This document shows positions 59,605 through 61,507 of a stretch of DNA of 61,507 nt, one piece after another. Within the stretch, counting starts at the first letter, position 1. Each line of letters opens with the position of its first letter. Source of the DNA: CAZIQY01 sp964541605 (GTDB taxonomy: Bacteria; Desulfobacterota; Syntrophia; Syntrophales; UBA2185); the NCBI GenBank assembly GCA_964541605.1, contig CAZIQY010000007.1, positions 1 to 61,507 on the forward strand, written 5' to 3'. The notes under the pieces were generated by a model that did not search any database, was not told where the DNA came from, and saw only the letters and a list, made by a program, of their open reading frames with translations. Both the position numbers and the translations under genes were made by a program.

Positions 59605-59942
59605 TGGTCTTGAAATCTTTCCGGGCGCGTGGGGAGCTACATATCCCCGGCACTGTCCTCGATGTTGCCGAGACATCACTTGGCAAGCTTGCCGGATTCG
59701 TAAAACTTCTTCCCGAGATCGCCTCTGAGACCGCAGAAAATAGCATGGAGGTGATTGCCGGACATGATGCGAGGAAAACCATGGGTAAGGTCGTTCCCTT
59801 TCCTTCCAACTGGCTCAAGAGCTTTAATGAAACGCAGTTGGAACGCCTGGCGATCATGACCGTTGACGGGGGGCTGACGGATGACGAGGCACTAAAAGCA
59901 ACAAAGTTATGCGTCAGATTACTCCCCCTCCGTGAGAAGTAA
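59592..59942 (+). CDS. Small hypothetical island protein
   Basis: The 116-residue product has no family I recognise. It has a GGAGGT ribosome site and overlaps the primase end, so it is translationally coupled. The sequence contains KLLPEIASETAENSMEVIAG and a positively charged middle (DARKTMGKVVPFPSNWLKS), suggesting a small soluble helical protein. Confidence 0.7.
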   Translation: MPSVMVLKSFRARGELHIPGTVLDVAETSLGKLAGFVKLLPEIASETAENSMEVIAGHDARKTMGKVVPFPSNWLKSFNETQLERLAIMTVDGGLTDDEALKATKLCVRLLPLREK

Positions 59943-60019
59943 ACCCGGGGGTTGAGCCCATGATCAAGAAAATTATCGATAAAAAAGTGGACAAAACATT
60001 ACGGATCAGGAGGTGCTAA

Positions 60020-60391
60020 ATGCCAATAAATCATAGGCAGGCCAAGGCGATACCGATTTTGTTGAGTACCGACAATATTGAGGCTGCGGCTAAACAGGCG
60101 GGCGTAACCAAGTATACCATCTATAGCTGGCTCAAACAGCAGGACTTTGACAAGGCCCTCTCTGATGCCAGAAAAAAATTACTCGATAAGGCTCTGGAAA
60201 AGCTGACAGGTATTTCGATGAAAGCCGTGAATACTTTGGAGCAACTGCTGAGCGCCGAGAGTGAGGCCGTCAGGAGAGCCGCTGCCAATGACGTGTTAGG
60301 TCACGCTCTCAAATACAGGGAGCTCTCGGAGATTGAAGCCCGGCTGGAAAGTGTAGAAAAAATAATTTTGGAAAAGAGGATTTACAAATGA
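60020..60391 (+). CDS. Helix-turn-helix protein, terminase-small-subunit-like
   Basis: The 123-residue protein begins with NHRQAKAIPILLSTDNIEAA, followed by AKQAGVTKYTIYSWLKQ, a homeodomain-like helix-turn-helix of the phBC6A51/terminase-small type. A helical multimerisation region and a coiled-coil tail (EIEARLESVEKIILEKR) follow. It could recognise island DNA for packaging by a helper phage or act as a regulator. An AGGAGGT site precedes it. Confidence 0.72.
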   Translation: MPINHRQAKAIPILLSTDNIEAAAKQAGVTKYTIYSWLKQQDFDKALSDARKKLLDKALEKLTGISMKAVNTLEQLLSAESEAVRRAAANDVLGHALKYRELSEIEARLESVEKIILEKRIYK

Positions 60392-60630
60392 AGAACTTAG
60401 AAAAAAGACTCGCGCAAATCGAAAAGGAAGTTCAATCGGATCAGTATTCAGCAATCCCCAAAGCGGAAAGATTTGTGGCGGTTTCCGGGTATACTAAGGA
60501 GGAACGTGAGGCCAAGCTGAAGGTACGACTCGCCGAGATGCACGAGAAGTTTGGAAACTTTGACGAAAATTGCTTAACACAGATTTTTATAAGGAAATTT
60601 AGGTTGAATGGCGGAATTGTTGAAGGGTAG
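60388..60630 (+). CDS. Small hypothetical protein coupled to the terminase-like gene
   Basis: The 80-residue product overlaps the previous stop by 4 bases (ATGA). It starts with a charged coiled-coil (NLEKRLAQIEKEVQ) and has REAKLKVRLAEMHEKFGNFD. No family is recognised. It is likely a partner of the preceding protein. Confidence 0.7.
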   Translation: MKNLEKRLAQIEKEVQSDQYSAIPKAERFVAVSGYTKEEREAKLKVRLAEMHEKFGNFDENCLTQIFIRKFRLNGGIVEG

Positions 60631-60753
60631 GCCGCTTTAGTTCTTATTTTGGTAATGCGCAAGCGTGCCCTGCTACTCTGCTTGAGTTGCATCAGCAGAT
60701 TGATTCATGAAGCAGACGATGATGCAAACAAACGCCTTTGATTCTTTGTAAGG

Positions 60754-60860
60754 TTATTCAAGCTATCTTGAATAAAAGGCACCCGGAGGGTTTGTTATTC
60801 CATAATTCTTCAATAAGGTGCGGCTTGACGATCCGTTATTCAATAATTCTTGAATAACGG
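60754..60860. promoter_or_regulatory. Three related TTATTCAA palindromes before a fic fragment
   Basis: TTATTCAAG/CTTGAATAA (60754-60775, 4-base centre) is a perfect 9-bp inverted repeat. CCGTTATTCAA/TTGAATAACGG (60833-60860, 6-base centre) is a perfect 11-bp repeat. 60795-60816 is a looser copy (TTATTC...CAATAA). Copies 2 and 3 share the TAATTC centre. The row looks like an operator array placed before the fic remnant. 60631-60753 holds no gene. Confidence 0.6.
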
Positions 60861-61309
60861 GGGTTCTACATAAGCCGCTCCTGTACCTGAGCTACTATTT
60901 CAAGAAAAATCGCCAGGAATACTATGATCGCCTGAACATGGTCAGGGAGACGGGCAATTATGAGCAATGGGTGGATTATTTCCTGAAAGGGGTCGAAAAC
61001 ATTTCCGGCGCCGCGATGGATACGGCCAGGCAGATCCTCGAACTCCAAACCAATCATCGCCGTCTGTTGTGGGAGAAAAAGATCTCCTCCCCGATAGCCG
61101 TCGGGATTCTGGAGCAGTTGTTCTATACCCCCACCGTGTCCATCGCCCAGATCGCCGAGCGGTTCAACGTATCTTACCAGGCGGCGTCCACGCTTGTGGC
61201 GCAGTTGGAAAAAGTTCAAATCCTCAGGGAAACCACGGGACGGAAACGTGACAAGCGTTACGTGTACAGCGATTACCTGAATATCCTCGCCGAAGGGACA
61301 AAGATCTGA
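60854..61309 (+). pseudogene. C-terminal fragment of a Fic-family protein
   Basis: The frame is open from 60854. Even before the first Met (60938) it shows Fic C-terminal sequence (KPLLYLSYYFKKNRQEYYDR), followed by VRETGNYEQWVDYFLKGV and a winged helix (PTVSIAQIAERFNVSYQAAS). The catalytic HPFxxGNGR motif and the whole N-terminal AMPylation domain are missing, so it is a truncated gene. The Met at 60938 could start a free 123-residue winged-helix protein that might still bind the palindromes upstream. Confidence 0.75.
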
Positions 61310-61507
61310 CGGGCGATTCTCGATTGGATTTCTATAGCAAGGTGATCCGATTGTGATAACCGAAAAATAACCACCTTTCTTGACGTTTCGTGCGGCTACA
61401 GGTAGTTCATTCACCCTTTCCAGCACAAAAGGCAAACATCGCCCGGCCGACTTCGCATTTTTATTGTAGTCGTTAATTTGGTGAAATGCGTTTGTGTAGC
61501 AGCTTTC
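61310..61507. other. Gene-free end of the window
   Basis: No gene, RNA or copy of the tRNA 3' end is recognised here. Confidence 0.4.

Larger units (their letters stand above)
54405..60630 (+). mobile_element. Integrated satellite-like genomic island at tRNA-Leu (left end)
   Basis: Directly after the tRNA come arm-type repeats, a P4-type integrase, an unknown protein, an AlpA-like regulator, a Toprim/DUF3631 primase-helicase, two small unknowns and a terminase-small-subunit-like protein, all on the plus strand. There is no capsid, tail or portal gene in view, which suggests a phage satellite or replicative island rather than a full prophage. No second copy of the tRNA 3' end was found up to the window end, so the right border is unknown and the end given is only the last clearly related gene. 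Confidence 0.75.

Noticed and set aside
61310..61507. Right attachment site of the island
   Set aside because: No copy of the tRNA-Leu 3' end (GGTTCAAGTCCCGGCCTCGG) was found.
1..61507. CRISPR array
   Set aside because: No regularly spaced direct repeats were seen; the repeats present are palindromic REP-like or operator-like units.

Overview
The window looks like chromosomal DNA of a strictly anaerobic deltaproteobacterium (Desulfobacterota, possibly Syntrophales-like). This rests on a propionyl-CoA-synthetase-like ligase, a dedicated type II fatty-acid cluster with an acyl-CoA dehydrogenase, many Fe-S and thiol-redox proteins, a KamA operon, a tandem ThyX-like protein and three genes that read through in-frame UGA codons. 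The taxonomic call is inference; no rRNA or ribosomal protein gene is present.

Layout. 1-1095 is the 3' part of a group II intron with a gutted reverse transcriptase. 1766-3673 is an acyl-CoA synthetase. 3895-10887 is a nine-gene minus-strand fatty-acid-type operon: acyl-CoA dehydrogenase, KAS III, FabA-like, FabG, FabZ-like, KAS II, ACP, acyltransferase and phosphopantetheinyl transferase. 11129-14617 holds a tiny lipoprotein with clear promoter and terminator, then a histidine kinase / sigma-54 activator pair. 14671-17982 holds a Tat-exported ferredoxin with a cytochrome b, and a tandem ThyX protein. 18160-18697 is a HicBA module followed by a scrap of a type III restriction enzyme. 18911-23810 has housekeeping, membrane and phosphate-transport genes. 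23931-27755 is a tightly coupled operon of a KamA aminomutase, two ATP-grasp ligases and a GNAT. 27956-34392 holds mutM, a VKOR-thioredoxin fusion next to a putative selenoprotein, a methyltransferase, a degenerate GGDEF protein, a cold-shock gene and a lytic transglycosylase.

34436-46333 is a long run of co-directional minus-strand genes that starts with arsR behind a near-consensus promoter. It continues with a permease, thioredoxin, Acr3, stress proteins, ferredoxin, arsD, arsA, an FmdB-type zinc ribbon, cyclopropane synthase, a UxxC glutaredoxin, a ferredoxin, a HesB-like selenoprotein, a thioredoxin and CcdA. 46484-54192 contains a radical SAM protein, a metallo-hydrolase, a TlpA/CcdA pair, OsmC, fdhE, nth, gap, tpiA and secG.

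54337-54422 is tRNA-Leu(GAG). Behind it sits an integrated satellite-like island (P4-type integrase, AlpA, Toprim/DUF3631 primase, a terminase-small-subunit-like protein, unknowns) whose right end is not seen. A truncated Fic C-terminus preceded by three related palindromes lies near the window end.

Main discovery candidates: (i) three selenoprotein genes, each with an in-frame UGA and a bSECIS-like hairpin at appropriate spacing. One is an apparently unusual exported 5'-nucleotidase-like protein with a CxxU motif, and its hairpin loop and spacing match my recollection of E. coli fdhF. (ii) Two of the three lie in an arsenic-redox gene run. (iii) A KamA / double ATP-grasp / GNAT operon that probably makes a beta-amino-acid conjugate. 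(iv) A self-contained lipid-synthesis operon that lacks a classical enoyl reductase.
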